Shown in pieces: positions 18,095 to 27,236 of a stretch of 64,000 bases of DNA. How positions within the stretch are numbered: position 1 is the stretch's first letter; each line of letters starts with the position of its first letter. Source of the DNA: Cohnella luojiensis (GTDB lineage: Bacteria > Bacillota > Bacilli > Paenibacillales > Paenibacillaceae); the NCBI RefSeq assembly GCF_004564235.1, contig NZ_SOMN01000001.1, positions 124,001 to 188,000 on the forward strand, written 5' to 3'. The notes beneath the pieces were generated by a model that worked only from the letters and a program-made list of their open reading frames with translations, was not told the DNA's origin and ran no database searches. Made by a program: the position numbers and the translations under genes.

Positions 18095-20310
18095 AGCTGA
18101 AAATATCCGGTCAATTCTGGCGTCATCTATTGCTGGAACGTCTTCACAGAATTCTGGTTCTGGTAATCGTATTGCAGCTTATTCAATGCTTCACCGATTA
18201 CTGGTGGGAAGAAACGTATTCAATTATCTACGGCGCATTGGCGGTAACCGCGGTAACCGAGTTGTTGTTCACGCGTTTGCTCAGGATTCGGGTTGCTATT
18301 CAATGCGTAACCGTAATCGGTTTGATCGTGTGGAAAACACCCATGGAGTGGCGAGGGTGGCCGGACAGTTGGCGAACGTGGGATGACGTGAGCAGCTTCT
18401 TCTCCTTCCACTCCGGGCAGTTGCATCCTTTCTTCGAATTGACGATTGGAGTGATTGCGCTCGTTCATGTGTTAGCCTGGGTAGGCTCTAGGCGTGCCGG
18501 AGCCATTATCGTTGTCGTTCTGTCGATTGCGGTTATGGCTTCAGTGGATTCTTTCTTCCCGCTGGAGCTATGGCATAATATCGCATGGATCGTTACCGCA
18601 GGACTTGCCTGGCTCGTTATTCTTCATTTAAGGCAACTGCAGGTTCGTCATCCGGACAGCTGGGAGGCTCTTGCGGAAAGACCTATCGATATCGCTTTTC
18701 CCGCCATCATCATCATTACGATCCTGCTTCTGACGGGTATTTTTATGCCGCGGGCTCCCGTGTTGCTTGAAGATCCCTATACGATATGGACGGAGGCTCA
18801 GGGACGGGAGGTCCCGGTCTTCGCGGGGGAAGGCGGCGTGCAGAAGACCAGCTCTTCGGGCAGTAAAGGATCATCTCTCTCCGGTTATAGCAGAGATGAC
18901 CGGAAAATCGGCGGAGGCTTTCAATTCGATTATTCGCCCGTCATGACGATAACGACCTCGCAGAAGAGCTATTGGCGCGGGGAGACGAAATCGGTGTACA
19001 CCGGAAAAGGCTGGGGAGACATTAAATCTCCGCAACTCATCCCTAACGCGTATGGCAATAAGGCGGATCTCGAGTTATCTGCACCTCGGGCTGAAGGGGT
19101 AAAAACGGTAGAGGTCATTCAGACCGTAACCGTGTCACGTAAAGATAGGATGTCCGTCTTGTTCGGAGCAGGACCGGTCTCCTCCGTGTCCGAGCTTAAG
19201 AGCAACAATAACGCCGGTTTGAGCTGGAACCCGGAAGAGTGGGAGCTGCGCTGGAGCAAGCCTGCTAGCGTAGAATCCTATTCGGTCGTCTCGCAGGTGG
19301 CCGTTCTCGACGAGAACGCCCTGCGCGAAGTGACCGCGCCTCCAGATGGAAGCATCGACCTTGCGAAATACTTGCAGCTTCCGGACACCTTGCCTGAACG
19401 CGTTCACGATCTTGCCCTAGAGCAGACAAGCGGGCTGACGAACGACTACGACAGGGCGAAGAAGCTGGAGCAGTTCCTCAAAGACTCGTTTCCTTACACG
19501 AATACTCCCGATCTTACTCGGCGTACGGATCGGGCGAATGGAGATATCGTGGATGCGTTCCTATTCGAAATACAGGAAGGTTATTGCGATTATTTTTCCA
19601 CCTCTTTCGTAGTTATGGCTCGGTCGATCGGGTTGCCGACCCGTTGGGTGAAAGGTTACTCGACCGGCTTCGATCCTTCTACGTTGGATCGGGCTCGCTT
19701 CGGCGGACCTGGCGAGGTACCGGATCCTTCCGGTGCGGGTACTTATACGGTCCGTAACGCGGACGCTCATTCTTGGGCCGAAGTGTATTTCGAAGGATAT
19801 GGATGGATTCCGTTCGAACCAACCTCCGGATTCTCCGTGCCGCAGCCTATACCTGAAGGCGAAGTGCTGCAGCCTGATGTGGATACCCCCGTAGACGCTG
19901 CTCCTTCCGATGTAGACGCGGGAGAGAAGAACAAGGACTGGTTGGTACCGGCGGGTGCAACTGGAGTCGTTCTCATTATCCTCTCTCTCGTGTTCATAGG
20001 TTACCGGAGCAGACGCGCTCAGCAATTATGGAACCATATCCGAAATCGAGGGAATACGCCTAACCAAAGGGTTGTCCGCGAGATGGAAAGACTGCTGTCC
20101 TTCCTCCAACGCCAAGGATTGCGAAGGGAAGCGCACGAGACGATCAGGGAAACCTTTAACCGCTGGGGAAATAAATTCTCTTCCCTGCGAGGCGAGTTCG
20201 ATGGGGCTTTGACCTCTTTCGAGCAGGCCAGGTATGGACACGATAACGGCAGCAGCCAACTTTTGAACGATTTTAACGATGCTGCAACCAAAATCCGCAA
20301 GGCATTATAG
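18091..20310 (+). CDS. Membrane transglutaminase-like protein (TgpA type)
   Basis: Large membrane protein of 739 aa. About six N-terminal membrane helices (to residue 230) are followed by an extracytoplasmic region with a transglutaminase-like core: the cysteine in EGYCDYFSTSF (about residue 496), the histidine in AHSWAEVYF (about 559) and a downstream aspartate/proline segment WIPFEPTSGF. A further membrane helix near residue 625 precedes a cytoplasmic tail like DUF4129. I start at the ATG overlapping the DUF58 stop; an earlier in-frame ATG lies deep in that gene. The likely job is cell-envelope remodelling, by inference only. Confidence 0.9.
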   Translation: MKLKISGQFWRHLLLERLHRILVLVIVLQLIQCFTDYWWEETYSIIYGALAVTAVTELLFTRLLRIRVAIQCVTVIGLIVWKTPMEWRGWPDSWRTWDDVSSFFSFHSGQLHPFFELTIGVIALVHVLAWVGSRRAGAIIVVVLSIAVMASVDSFFPLELWHNIAWIVTAGLAWLVILHLRQLQVRHPDSWEALAERPIDIAFPAIIIITILLLTGIFMPRAPVLLEDPYTIWTEAQGREVPVFAGEGGVQKTSSSGSKGSSLSGYSRDDRKIGGGFQFDYSPVMTITTSQKSYWRGETKSVYTGKGWGDIKSPQLIPNAYGNKADLELSAPRAEGVKTVEVIQTVTVSRKDRMSVLFGAGPVSSVSELKSNNNAGLSWNPEEWELRWSKPASVESYSVVSQVAVLDENALREVTAPPDGSIDLAKYLQLPDTLPERVHDLALEQTSGLTNDYDRAKKLEQFLKDSFPYTNTPDLTRRTDRANGDIVDAFLFEIQEGYCDYFSTSFVVMARSIGLPTRWVKGYSTGFDPSTLDRARFGGPGEVPDPSGAGTYTVRNADAHSWAEVYFEGYGWIPFEPTSGFSVPQPIPEGEVLQPDVDTPVDAAPSDVDAGEKNKDWLVPAGATGVVLIILSLVFIGYRSRRAQQLWNHIRNRGNTPNQRVVREMERLLSFLQRQGLRREAHETIRETFNRWGNKFSSLRGEFDGALTSFEQARYGHDNGSSQLLNDFNDAATKIRKAL

Positions 20311-20347
20311 GAAAATAGAAACGACTGGTTTACCGGTTGCTGGTAAA

Positions 20348-20389
20348 AACGGGGGAGAGCGGATGTCCGCGCTTTCCCGTTATTTTTTT
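20348..20389 (+). terminator. Terminator of the moxR operon
   Basis: AACGGGGGAGAGCGG pairs with CCGCGCTTTCCCGTT around ATGT, followed by a run of T residues. Its T-run abuts the -35 of the next promoter. Confidence 0.88.
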
Positions 20390-20416
20390 GCATGGCAGGG
20401 TGGGGTGTGTTATATT
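20388..20416 (+). promoter_or_regulatory. Sigma-A promoter of the yqeG operon
   Basis: TTGCAT and TATATT are separated by exactly 17 bases. The predicted start point is about 20 bases before the yqeG ribosome-binding site. Confidence 0.65.
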
Positions 20417-20459
20417 TTGAGGAAGATTAGCCGTAAACAGACAGGAGTTATTATTGAAG

Positions 20460-20984
20460 ATGTTTAAGCGTTTGCTTCCCGATCAAATCGTAAATACCGT
20501 ATTTGATATTGATTTGGATGAGCTGAAAGCTCGAGGTGTCCGAGGCATCATCACGGACCTTGACAATACCCTTGTCAGCGCCAAAACTCCGCTAGCCACC
20601 CCGCAATTGGTCGGCTGGCTGGATTTAGTTAAAGATCAGGGTTTTAAGGTTGTCATTCTTTCCAATAACAATAAGACGCGGGTTGGCAATTTCGCCGAAC
20701 CGCTCGGAATACCGTTCATTCCCGCGGCGCGCAAGCCTGCAGGGGCCGCGTTCCGCCGCGCGATCAATCTCATGGAGCTTACTTCCGAACAAGCCGTCGT
20801 CGTCGGCGACCAGATGCTGACGGACGTATTGGGAGGCCGACGCGCGGGATTGCATACGATTCTAGTGACGCCGATCGCCCCTCGGGAAGAGGGCTGGGCT
20901 ACGCAAATCAATCGGAGAATCGAGAAAATCGCTTTAGCCCGATTACGGAAAAAAGGGCTATGGCCGGATAAGGGAGGACGCTAA
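20460..20984 (+). CDS. yqeG: YqeG-family HAD IIIA phosphatase
   Basis: Small HAD-superfamily phosphatase with the nucleophile motif DLDNTL and the later VVGDQMLTDVLGG motif. YqeG is conserved next to the GTPase YqeH in Firmicutes; its substrate is unknown. I choose the ATG at 20460 because the protein then begins MFKRLLPDQ, in register with B. subtilis YqeG. A TTG two codons earlier has a tighter AGGAG spacing (6 versus 12 bases) and cannot be excluded. It is the first gene of the ribosome/NAD cluster. Confidence 0.93.
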   Translation: MFKRLLPDQIVNTVFDIDLDELKARGVRGIITDLDNTLVSAKTPLATPQLVGWLDLVKDQGFKVVILSNNNKTRVGNFAEPLGIPFIPAARKPAGAAFRRAINLMELTSEQAVVVGDQMLTDVLGGRRAGLHTILVTPIAPREEGWATQINRRIEKIALARLRKKGLWPDKGGR

Positions 20985-20985
20985 C

Positions 20986-22107
20986 ATGACGCTGGATCAA
21001 CAGATGCCTCCTCGTTGCGCGGGCTGTGGAATATCACTCCAAAGAGATGATCAGAAGAAACCCGGATTCGTGCCGGCTTCTTCATTAGACAAAGAGGAAG
21101 CCGTTTGCCAGCGCTGCTTCCGGATCAAGAATTATAATGAAGCTTCTTCCGTGACCGTGGATCAAGACGAGTTCTTGAAGCTGCTGGGCGGAATCGCGTC
21201 GACGGATAGCCTAGTCGTTCATATCGTCGATTTATTTGATTTTCAAGGCAGCTTAATTTCCAGCTTGCAACGTTTCGTGGGGAACAATCCGGTGCTCCTG
21301 GTCGTGAACAAGATTGACCTGCTTCCGCCTGTTACGAACTGGAACCGGTTGCGGAATTGGGTACAGAAACAGGCTCGCGAAGAAGGTCTGAAGGTTGCCG
21401 ACGTCGTGCTGTGCAGCGCGCGTCGTAACATCGGCTTCGACCGGGTGGTCGAAGCCGTCAACGCTTATCGTCAGAACAAGGATGTCTACGTCGTCGGAGC
21501 GACTAACGTCGGCAAGAGCACCTTGATCAATCGTTTAATCTCCGACTATAGCGATCTGAAGCGCGAGCTGACCGTCTCTCGGTATCCGGGCACGACTCTA
21601 GATGCGGTGCACATTCCTCTGGATGACGGAAAGAGTATCATCGATACCCCGGGAATCGTCTATTCCTGGCGGATGTCGGAGATTATCCCGCGCAAGGATT
21701 TGGCTGCGTTGCTGCCGGAAAAGCCGCTTAAACCGCTGACCTATCAGCTCAACGCGAAGCAATCTTTATTCATAGGCGCTTTGGCCCGATTCGACTTCGT
21801 AGAGGGAGAACGCCAATCGTTTACGGTGAATGTCTCAAGCGGACTTACCGTCCACCGAACTAAGCTGGAGCGCGCCGATGAGCTTTACGAGCAGCATCGT
21901 GGAGTCATGTTGAGTCCTCCCAGCTTAGAGGACATGGATAGTTTTCCGGCTTGGACGCGTCATCGCCTAAGAATTCCGGCAAATTCTCAGCAGGACGTGT
22001 TTATATCCGGCCTCGGGTGGATTCAGGCGAACGGGAAAACGGGCGCTACCGTCGACGTGCACGCGCCGCGCGGGATTAAAGTCATGCTAAGGGATAGCAT
22101 CCAGTAA
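20986..22107 (+). CDS. yqeH: Ribosome biogenesis GTPase YqeH
   Basis: Circularly permuted GTPase needed for 30S subunit assembly. The N-terminal zinc finger shows CAGC and CQRC. The GTPase motifs occur in permuted order: NKIDLLP (G4), CSARR (G5), GATNVGKST (G1, after G4) and DTPGI (G3). The length of 373 aa is standard. It begins one base after yqeG and precedes aroE, as in B. subtilis. Confidence 0.97.
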   Translation: MTLDQQMPPRCAGCGISLQRDDQKKPGFVPASSLDKEEAVCQRCFRIKNYNEASSVTVDQDEFLKLLGGIASTDSLVVHIVDLFDFQGSLISSLQRFVGNNPVLLVVNKIDLLPPVTNWNRLRNWVQKQAREEGLKVADVVLCSARRNIGFDRVVEAVNAYRQNKDVYVVGATNVGKSTLINRLISDYSDLKRELTVSRYPGTTLDAVHIPLDDGKSIIDTPGIVYSWRMSEIIPRKDLAALLPEKPLKPLTYQLNAKQSLFIGALARFDFVEGERQSFTVNVSSGLTVHRTKLERADELYEQHRGVMLSPPSLEDMDSFPAWTRHRLRIPANSQQDVFISGLGWIQANGKTGATVDVHAPRGIKVMLRDSIQ

Positions 22108-22141
22108 CAGAACCCTCTTCGGGAGAGGAGCAAGCAGCTTG

Positions 22142-22984
22142 ATGGATAGCCATACCGTGTTATTCGGGGTCATCGGCGACCCTATTCGCCACTCCAAATC
22201 GCCGATCATGCTGAATCGGGCTTTCCGGGAGCGCGGAATCAATGGAGCCTATGCGGCTTTCCACGTTGCTCCAGGACAATTGGAGCATGCGATTGCCGGA
22301 GTACGCGGTCTTGGTTTTAGGGGATTAAACGTAACGATTCCGCACAAAATTGAAGTGATGAGCTATCTCGACGAAATAAGCGAGGGTGCTAAGGCAGCCG
22401 GGGCGGTCAATACGATCGTTAACGATAATGGCCGTCTTATCGGATACAACACGGACGGAATCGGTTATGTTCGTTCTTTGAAAGAAGAAGCAGAGCCGAA
22501 CTTGGCCGGCAAGACGATCGTCTTACTCGGCGCCGGCGGCGCTGCCCGCGGAATTCTCTGGGCTCTAGCTCAAGAAAACCCGGCTTCGATCCTGGTCGCC
22601 AACCGAACCGAGTCCAAAGCCGCCGAGCTATCGGCCTCGTTCTCTCCGGATCTCCGCATCTCTTCTATTCCGTGGAGCGAGCTTCGCGATGCATGCCGGG
22701 CCGCGGATGTTGTCATCAATACGACTTCCGTCGGAATGTCACCGAATATCGACGCCCTTCCGATCGATCCTTCTTGGCTCAAACCCGGTTCGGTCGCTAG
22801 CGACTTAATCTATAATCCGCTCAAGACCGCCTTCCTCCAGCAAGCCGAGCTAATCGGTTGCCGCGTTCACGGCGGTCTGGGCATGTTCATCTACCAAGGC
22901 GCTTACGCCTTCGAATTCTGGACCGGCAAATCCGCCCCCGTCGATGCCATGCGGGCAGTGGTCCTGGAGTCTTTTGTAAAATAG
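22142..22984 (+). CDS. aroE: Shikimate dehydrogenase
   Basis: NADP-dependent reduction of 3-dehydroshikimate to shikimate in aromatic amino acid synthesis. Motifs are GDPIRHSKSP at the substrate site, NVTIPHK with the catalytic lysine, and the Rossmann loop LLGAGGAARG. The length is about 280 aa. An in-frame TTG at 22139 is slightly better spaced from AGGAG, so the exact start is uncertain by one codon. It sits within the yqe cluster, as in Bacillus. Confidence 0.96.
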   Translation: MDSHTVLFGVIGDPIRHSKSPIMLNRAFRERGINGAYAAFHVAPGQLEHAIAGVRGLGFRGLNVTIPHKIEVMSYLDEISEGAKAAGAVNTIVNDNGRLIGYNTDGIGYVRSLKEEAEPNLAGKTIVLLGAGGAARGILWALAQENPASILVANRTESKAAELSASFSPDLRISSIPWSELRDACRAADVVINTTSVGMSPNIDALPIDPSWLKPGSVASDLIYNPLKTAFLQQAELIGCRVHGGLGMFIYQGAYAFEFWTGKSAPVDAMRAVVLESFVK

Positions 22985-23013
22985 CCGTTTTTCCGGTGTT
23001 GGTCAAAAATTAC

Positions 23014-23240
23014 GATGTCTCGTTGTGGGTGGAGGAAAAGGGATTGGCACGGAGAGTTTACGTCCGCCTTTAAAATCGAGTTGCCACCGCTATGTCATCT
23101 GATAACAACTTGATAATAGCTTTTGGGGCCCCCGCAAAGTAATCGGATTAAGCTTCGAAGCATTAAGTTCACTTTGTGGGGTATAGATGAGGCGGAGTGC
23201 CAACCCTTTTTCATAACCCCCGCTTACGAGCATCCGGATT
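23014..23240. repeat. Palindromic element A with conserved 44-nt core
   Basis: The gap between aroE and yhbY holds a long imperfect palindrome. AAAAGGGATTGGCAC (23036-23050) pairs with GTGCCAACCCTTTT (23197-23210), and partial complementarity continues outward to about 23014 and 23240. Inside, CCCCGCAAAGT (from 23131) pairs with ACTTTGTGGGG. The segment 23048-23091 matches 38 of 44 bases in element B (39328-39371), while the flanking arms differ. Read on the minus strand, most core differences are synonymous, so a decayed coding origin is also possible. I see no gene here. Confidence 0.65.
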
Positions 23241-23265
23241 TTCACAATAGAAAGCAGGAAAATGA

Positions 23266-23562
23266 ATGTTAACAGGAAAACAAAAACGCCACCTACGATC
23301 GCTAGCCCATCATCTCACCCCTATTTTCCAAGTCGGCAAGGGCGGCACCAACGACCACTTGATCCGCCACATCGAAGAAGCCATCGAAACGCGGGAGCTC
23401 ATCAAAGTATCCGTGCTCACGAACTGCAGCGACGATCCTCGCGAAATCGGTGCCGAGCTGGCAGAGAAGTCCGGTTCCGAGCTTGCGCAAGTGATCGGTA
23501 AAACCATCGTCCTTTACAAGGAATCCAAGGACCACAAGCAGATCGTGCTTCCGCGTCGCTAA
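23266..23562 (+). CDS. yhbY: YhbY-family RNA-binding protein (YqeI)
   Basis: CRM-domain protein that binds pre-ribosomal RNA. The whole 98 aa align with B. subtilis YqeI: MLTGKQKRHLRS at the start, HLTPIFQVGKGG with the CRM loop, and VIGKTIVLYKES near the end. The start is fixed by this match and an AGCAGGA site. It is separated from aroE by the palindromic element, so element A could lie in its 5' untranslated region. Confidence 0.95.
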   Translation: MLTGKQKRHLRSLAHHLTPIFQVGKGGTNDHLIRHIEEAIETRELIKVSVLTNCSDDPREIGAELAEKSGSELAQVIGKTIVLYKESKDHKQIVLPRR

Positions 23563-23585
23563 TACCAGACGAAGGGCGGGTGCCT

Positions 23586-24173
23586 ATGCTTAGAATCGGC
23601 TTGCTCGGAGGAACTTTCGATCCGGTCCATAACGGACATTTGCTTGCTGCGCAAGCAGCCCATGAAGCGGCCAAGCTCGATGAGGTTTGGTTTATTCCGA
23701 CATTAATGCCCCCGCATAAGTCTCAACCCGGCGCGGACGGCGACAAGCGACGACAGATGCTGGAAGCGGCAATCGCCGGTAACCCGGTCTTTCGGGTAGA
23801 GGACATTGAGTTGCGGCGCGAGGGAACCTCCTATACGATCGATACCGTGACGGCTTTGCAGGATCAACATCCGGAAGTGCAATTCTACTGGATCGTCGGT
23901 TCCGACATGGTCTCCGACTTGCCCAATTGGCGGAAAATCGATGAGCTGGCCGATCGCCTTTCCTTCATCGGTTTGGAGCGACCGGATCAGGCCGGCGACG
24001 ATTCCTTACTGCCGTCCTTTATCAGACGGAGGTTACACAGAGCGGCTATGCCACCTATGGGCATCTCCTCTTCGGAAATCAGGCGAAGGTGTAAGGAAGG
24101 GCGTTCCATCCGATACATGGTCCCGGATCCTGTTCTTGAATTCATACAAAGGAATGAATTATATGAATCTTGA
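23586..24173 (+). CDS. nadD: Nicotinate-nucleotide adenylyltransferase
   Basis: Transfers AMP to nicotinate mononucleotide to make deamido-NAD. The nucleotidyltransferase signature GGTFDPVHNGH is at the N-terminus, and MGISSSEIRRR, the second ATP-binding motif, is near the C-terminus. I start at the ATG at 23586, just after a GGGCGGG site; the GTG at 23580 is an alternative. The 3' end overlaps yqeK by 11 bases. Confidence 0.95.
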   Translation: MLRIGLLGGTFDPVHNGHLLAAQAAHEAAKLDEVWFIPTLMPPHKSQPGADGDKRRQMLEAAIAGNPVFRVEDIELRREGTSYTIDTVTALQDQHPEVQFYWIVGSDMVSDLPNWRKIDELADRLSFIGLERPDQAGDDSLLPSFIRRRLHRAAMPPMGISSSEIRRRCKEGRSIRYMVPDPVLEFIQRNELYES

Positions 24174-24753
24174 TGGATTAAGGGAAGCTACCCGACGGCA
24201 AATGCCGGAGAAGCGATGGCAGCACACGCTCGGGGTCGTCGATACCGCGATTGCGCTGGCGAAGCGATTCGACGGAGATCCGGTCAAAGCGGAGCTTGCC
24301 GCATTGCTGCACGATTATTCCAAAGCTTGGGCCATCGACCGAATGGAAGGGATCATCCGCGAACAGAAGCTTCCGCCGGAGCTATTGATTTACGATAAGG
24401 AGCTTTGGCACGCGCACGTCGGGGCCTGGGCAGTAGAAACCGAGCACGGAATTACGGATGAAGAGATTCTGGATGCTATCCGTTACCATACTTCCGGACG
24501 GGAAAACATGACGAAGCTGGACAAAATCGTTTGTTTAGCGGATTATATAGAGCCTGGGCGGGATTACCCCGGCGTGGATAAGATCCGGGAGCTAGCAAAG
24601 AGTAACGTGGAGGAAGCGTTGATCGCCGCCTTCGATTCGACGATTAAGTTGCTTATCGAGCGAGGAAAGCGTGTTTTTCCATTAACCGTATACACGCGGA
24701 ATGATCTTATCATGCAATTCAAAAAATCGAAGAACATAGAAAACGGAGGCTGA
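24163..24753 (+). CDS. yqeK: YqeK, HD-domain Ap4A hydrolase
   Basis: HD-superfamily phosphohydrolase, 196 aa; family members split diadenosine tetraphosphate symmetrically with an iron centre. Metal-binding motifs visible are the early histidine in RWQHTLGV, the HD pair in LLHDYSK, and the later HAHVGAW and IRYHTSG histidines. The start is the ATG at 24163, inside nadD, with AAGGA upstream; the long upstream in-frame extension is only nadD read in another frame. Confidence 0.95.
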   Translation: MNLDGLREATRRQMPEKRWQHTLGVVDTAIALAKRFDGDPVKAELAALLHDYSKAWAIDRMEGIIREQKLPPELLIYDKELWHAHVGAWAVETEHGITDEEILDAIRYHTSGRENMTKLDKIVCLADYIEPGRDYPGVDKIRELAKSNVEEALIAAFDSTIKLLIERGKRVFPLTVYTRNDLIMQFKKSKNIENGG

Positions 24754-24756
24754 GAC

Positions 24757-25101
24757 ATGGCAGGAAACTCAGAAAAATTGTTGAAATCGGTGCTTAACGC
24801 TGCCGAAGAGAAAAAAGCTCACAATGTCGTGGCTTTGAATCTGCAAGGAATATCGCTTATCGCGGATTATTTTGTCATCTGCCACGGGAATTCGGACACT
24901 CAGGTGCTGTCCATCGCTTCCGAGATTCGCAAAAGCGCAGAGCTCAGCGGCAAAAGAGTTCGCGTGGAAGGGTTGGACACGGCGCGTTGGGTACTGGTAG
25001 ATATGGAGGACGTGGTTGCTCATATTTTCCATCGCGACGAGCGTGAATATTATCATCTGGAACGCTTGTGGTCCGATGCGAAGGCAGTTGAATCCGTATG
25101 A
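24757..25101 (+). CDS. rsfS: Ribosomal silencing factor RsfS
   Basis: Binds ribosomal protein uL14 and keeps ribosomal subunits apart when nutrients are short. The 114 aa include the family pattern DYFVICHGNSDTQV and the ending HIFHRDEREYYHLERLW. It follows yqeK by three bases and overlaps the next gene by four, so it is part of the same operon. Confidence 0.96.
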   Translation: MAGNSEKLLKSVLNAAEEKKAHNVVALNLQGISLIADYFVICHGNSDTQVLSIASEIRKSAELSGKRVRVEGLDTARWVLVDMEDVVAHIFHRDEREYYHLERLWSDAKAVESV

Positions 25102-26021
25102 ACTTAACAGCCGGAACCTTGCAGCAATTGTGGGTTCGCAGGGAGGTATCTCCTCATGGCTGGTTCCTCGGCCCCGAAGCGGAAGACGGCTTGGAGGTTC
25201 TGCTTCCCTACGGGGAAGTTGTCGGTGATCGGCCGGAAGTCGGAACGGAAATCGAAGCATTCCTGTTTCATGACGACAAGGAGCGGATCACCGCTACCTT
25301 ACGTAAACCGTTAATTACTTTGGGCGAGATGGCAAGGCTTAAGGTGGCGGATTTCCATCCTCATTTCGGCTTTTTCCTTGAGATGGGCATTGGTCGCCAG
25401 CTTTTGCTGCCTTTAAAAACGTTTCCTATCGAACGCAAGAACGTATGGCCGCAAACCGGAGACGAGCTGTTCGTCGTGATGAAACAGGACAAGGAGGGAC
25501 GCATGTTGGCCCGCCTTGCCAAAATCGACGATTTCGAGCCCCATGTGTTCCGCGCCCCTACCTCATGGCTTAATCAATGGCGCGAGGGCTGGGTTACGGA
25601 CGTCTACCGCGACGGCGTATTTACGCTGGTCGACGGCGGCGTGCTAGGGTTCGGCGCTCTTGGTTACATAAACGACGCTACCATGGTCCATCCGCTTCGA
25701 ATCGGCCAAAAGTTCAGCGCCCGGGTAACTCAAGTGCGCGAGGACGGAAGGGTTTCGCTTAGTGTCAAAGCAAGCAAAGAAGCGGGACGATTAGAAGACT
25801 CGGAGCGAATTCTGGCGTTTATCAAAGAACGTCCGGGCGGAGCGATGCCATACTCCGACCAGACAGGCGCCGAGGATATTCAGCGGCGGTTCCAGTTGAG
25901 CAAATCCGCCTTCAAAAGGGCGCTCGGCAAGCTTATGAAAGAAGGCCTCGTCACTCAGAAGGGCAACTGGACGCACCTGAATACGGTAGAGGATGGGTCG
26001 GAGGAAAAGCCGGAATCTTAA
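25098..26021 (+). CDS. cvfB: CvfB-family S1 RNA-binding protein
   Basis: RNA-binding protein with tandem S1-like domains (about residues 1-60, 65-135 and 145-215) and a C-terminal winged helix (about 230-295, ending KEGLVTQKGNWTHL). This is the CvfB/YitL layout; in Staphylococcus CvfB influences virulence gene expression through RNA binding. It is inserted between rsfS and yqeM relative to B. subtilis. The ATG overlaps the rsfS stop by four bases. Confidence 0.88.
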   Translation: MNLTAGTLQQLWVRREVSPHGWFLGPEAEDGLEVLLPYGEVVGDRPEVGTEIEAFLFHDDKERITATLRKPLITLGEMARLKVADFHPHFGFFLEMGIGRQLLLPLKTFPIERKNVWPQTGDELFVVMKQDKEGRMLARLAKIDDFEPHVFRAPTSWLNQWREGWVTDVYRDGVFTLVDGGVLGFGALGYINDATMVHPLRIGQKFSARVTQVREDGRVSLSVKASKEAGRLEDSERILAFIKERPGGAMPYSDQTGAEDIQRRFQLSKSAFKRALGKLMKEGLVTQKGNWTHLNTVEDGSEEKPES

Positions 26022-26071
26022 GATGCGGCACAACTGGATTAGCTGCATACTCACAGACTGGGAGGACGACT

Positions 26072-26869
26072 ATGCGCACTTATCGGCAATTCGCCGCCGT
26101 CTATGACCGTTTGATGGAAGAGATGCCGTATTCGGATTGGATGAGTTTCGCCCGACGCTGCTGGGATAATTACGGTATGCCGAAAACGGTAGTTGATCTT
26201 GGCTGCGGAACGGGCAACATGGCGATTCCGCTCGCGCGCTCCGGCTTTAGCGTGTTCGGAATCGATATCTCCTCGGAGATGCTATCGGTTGCCCTCAACA
26301 AGTGGGACGAACCGACCTCCCGGGGAGGGTATCGGGATGATCCCGGAACCGTTCGCTGGTTGCAGCAGGACATGCGGGATTGGGATCTTCCGCAACCCGT
26401 GGATTCGGTGATCAGCTTTTGCGACTGCTTGAACTATTTAACCGATCCGCAGGACATTCAGGCAACGTTTCGCCAAACCTATGCAGGGTTGGCTCCGGGC
26501 GGCTTGTTCTTATTCGACGTCCATTCTCCAAGGCAATTGGAGAGATACGCGGACGAGCAGCCGTTCGTTTACGACGAGAAAGATGTTGCGTATTTATGGA
26601 CGTGCGAATACGATCCGTCCCGTAAAGAGATCGAGCATTCGCTGACGTTTTTTATCCAGGAGGAATCGTCATCCGGGAACGGAGTCGTCGGACCCTTGTA
26701 CAGTCGATTCGAGGAATCCCATGTGCAAAGAGCCTATGATCCCGAGTGGATTGCGGAACAACTGTCGGACGCGGGATTTGAAATTCTGCATCGCGTAGCC
26801 GATTTTACTTGGGAAAAACCGAGCGAGGAATCGGAGAGATTGTTCTATGTCGCTCGCAAACCGAAATGA
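26072..26869 (+). CDS. yqeM: SAM-dependent methyltransferase, YqeM-like
   Basis: Class I methyltransferase with the SAM-binding loop VVDLGCGTGNMAI (about residues 42-54), a following acidic residue in GIDISSEM, and the motif IV region VISFCDCLNYL. At 265 aa it matches YqeM by size and by position at the end of the yqe cluster. The substrate is unknown. A GGAGG site lies close before the ATG. The leuS promoter starts 17 bases after the stop. Confidence 0.88.
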   Translation: MRTYRQFAAVYDRLMEEMPYSDWMSFARRCWDNYGMPKTVVDLGCGTGNMAIPLARSGFSVFGIDISSEMLSVALNKWDEPTSRGGYRDDPGTVRWLQQDMRDWDLPQPVDSVISFCDCLNYLTDPQDIQATFRQTYAGLAPGGLFLFDVHSPRQLERYADEQPFVYDEKDVAYLWTCEYDPSRKEIEHSLTFFIQEESSSGNGVVGPLYSRFEESHVQRAYDPEWIAEQLSDAGFEILHRVADFTWEKPSEESERLFYVARKPK

Positions 26870-26885
26870 GCAGGCCGGTATTCAC

Positions 26886-26915
26886 TTGACATCATTCGCG
26901 TGAATTGGCTATAAT
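26886..26915 (+). promoter_or_regulatory. Sigma-A promoter of leuS
   Basis: A perfect TTGACA and a perfect TATAAT are separated by 18 bases, just upstream of the T-box leader. Confidence 0.85.
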
Positions 26916-26920
26916 CATGG

Positions 26921-27196
26921 CATACTTTGGCTGTGATAAGGAGCAGTACTCGTTAGACGTTACCCAGAGAGCCGGCGGATGGTGCAAGCCGTTTAACGCA
27001 GACGACGAACTCGCCTTGGAGCCTCCGAGCTGACCGGATCTACTCATTCGGGGTTGATTCGACAAGCAAGGCGTCACCTCTCGTTACGAGGCATGAGTGG
27101 GCGGCTATCCAAGCAGGATGTCCGTCAACTAGGGTGGTACCACGGGAATTAATCCTCTCGTCCCTAGCGATAACGCTAGGGGCGGGAGTTTTTTTG
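26921..27196 (+). promoter_or_regulatory. Leucine T-box riboswitch
   Basis: tRNA-sensing leader that lets leuS be transcribed when uncharged tRNA-Leu accumulates. The T-box sequence AGGGTGGTACCACGG is at 27131-27145. In the Stem I specifier region GAACTCGCC, the codon CTC (27010-27012) specifies leucine, in agreement with the gene downstream. The distal loop pattern GGTGCAAGCC is present. The leader ends in a strong terminator, CCCTAGCG paired with CGCTAGGG plus flanking pairs, then seven T residues (27189-27195). Confidence 0.95.
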
Positions 27197-27236
27197 TTTG
27201 ACCTGAGAAGAGAAGAACATAAGGGAGTTAACGAAC

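Noticed and set aside
22139..23240. Reading element A as the terminator of aroE only
   Set aside because: The arms do end in a T-rich stretch, but the element is over 200 bases long and its core recurs at another locus, which a simple terminator does not explain.
23941..24162. A 74-residue extension of YqeK
   Set aside because: It is nadD sequence in another frame; the ATG at 24163 has its own ribosome-binding site and fits the family length.
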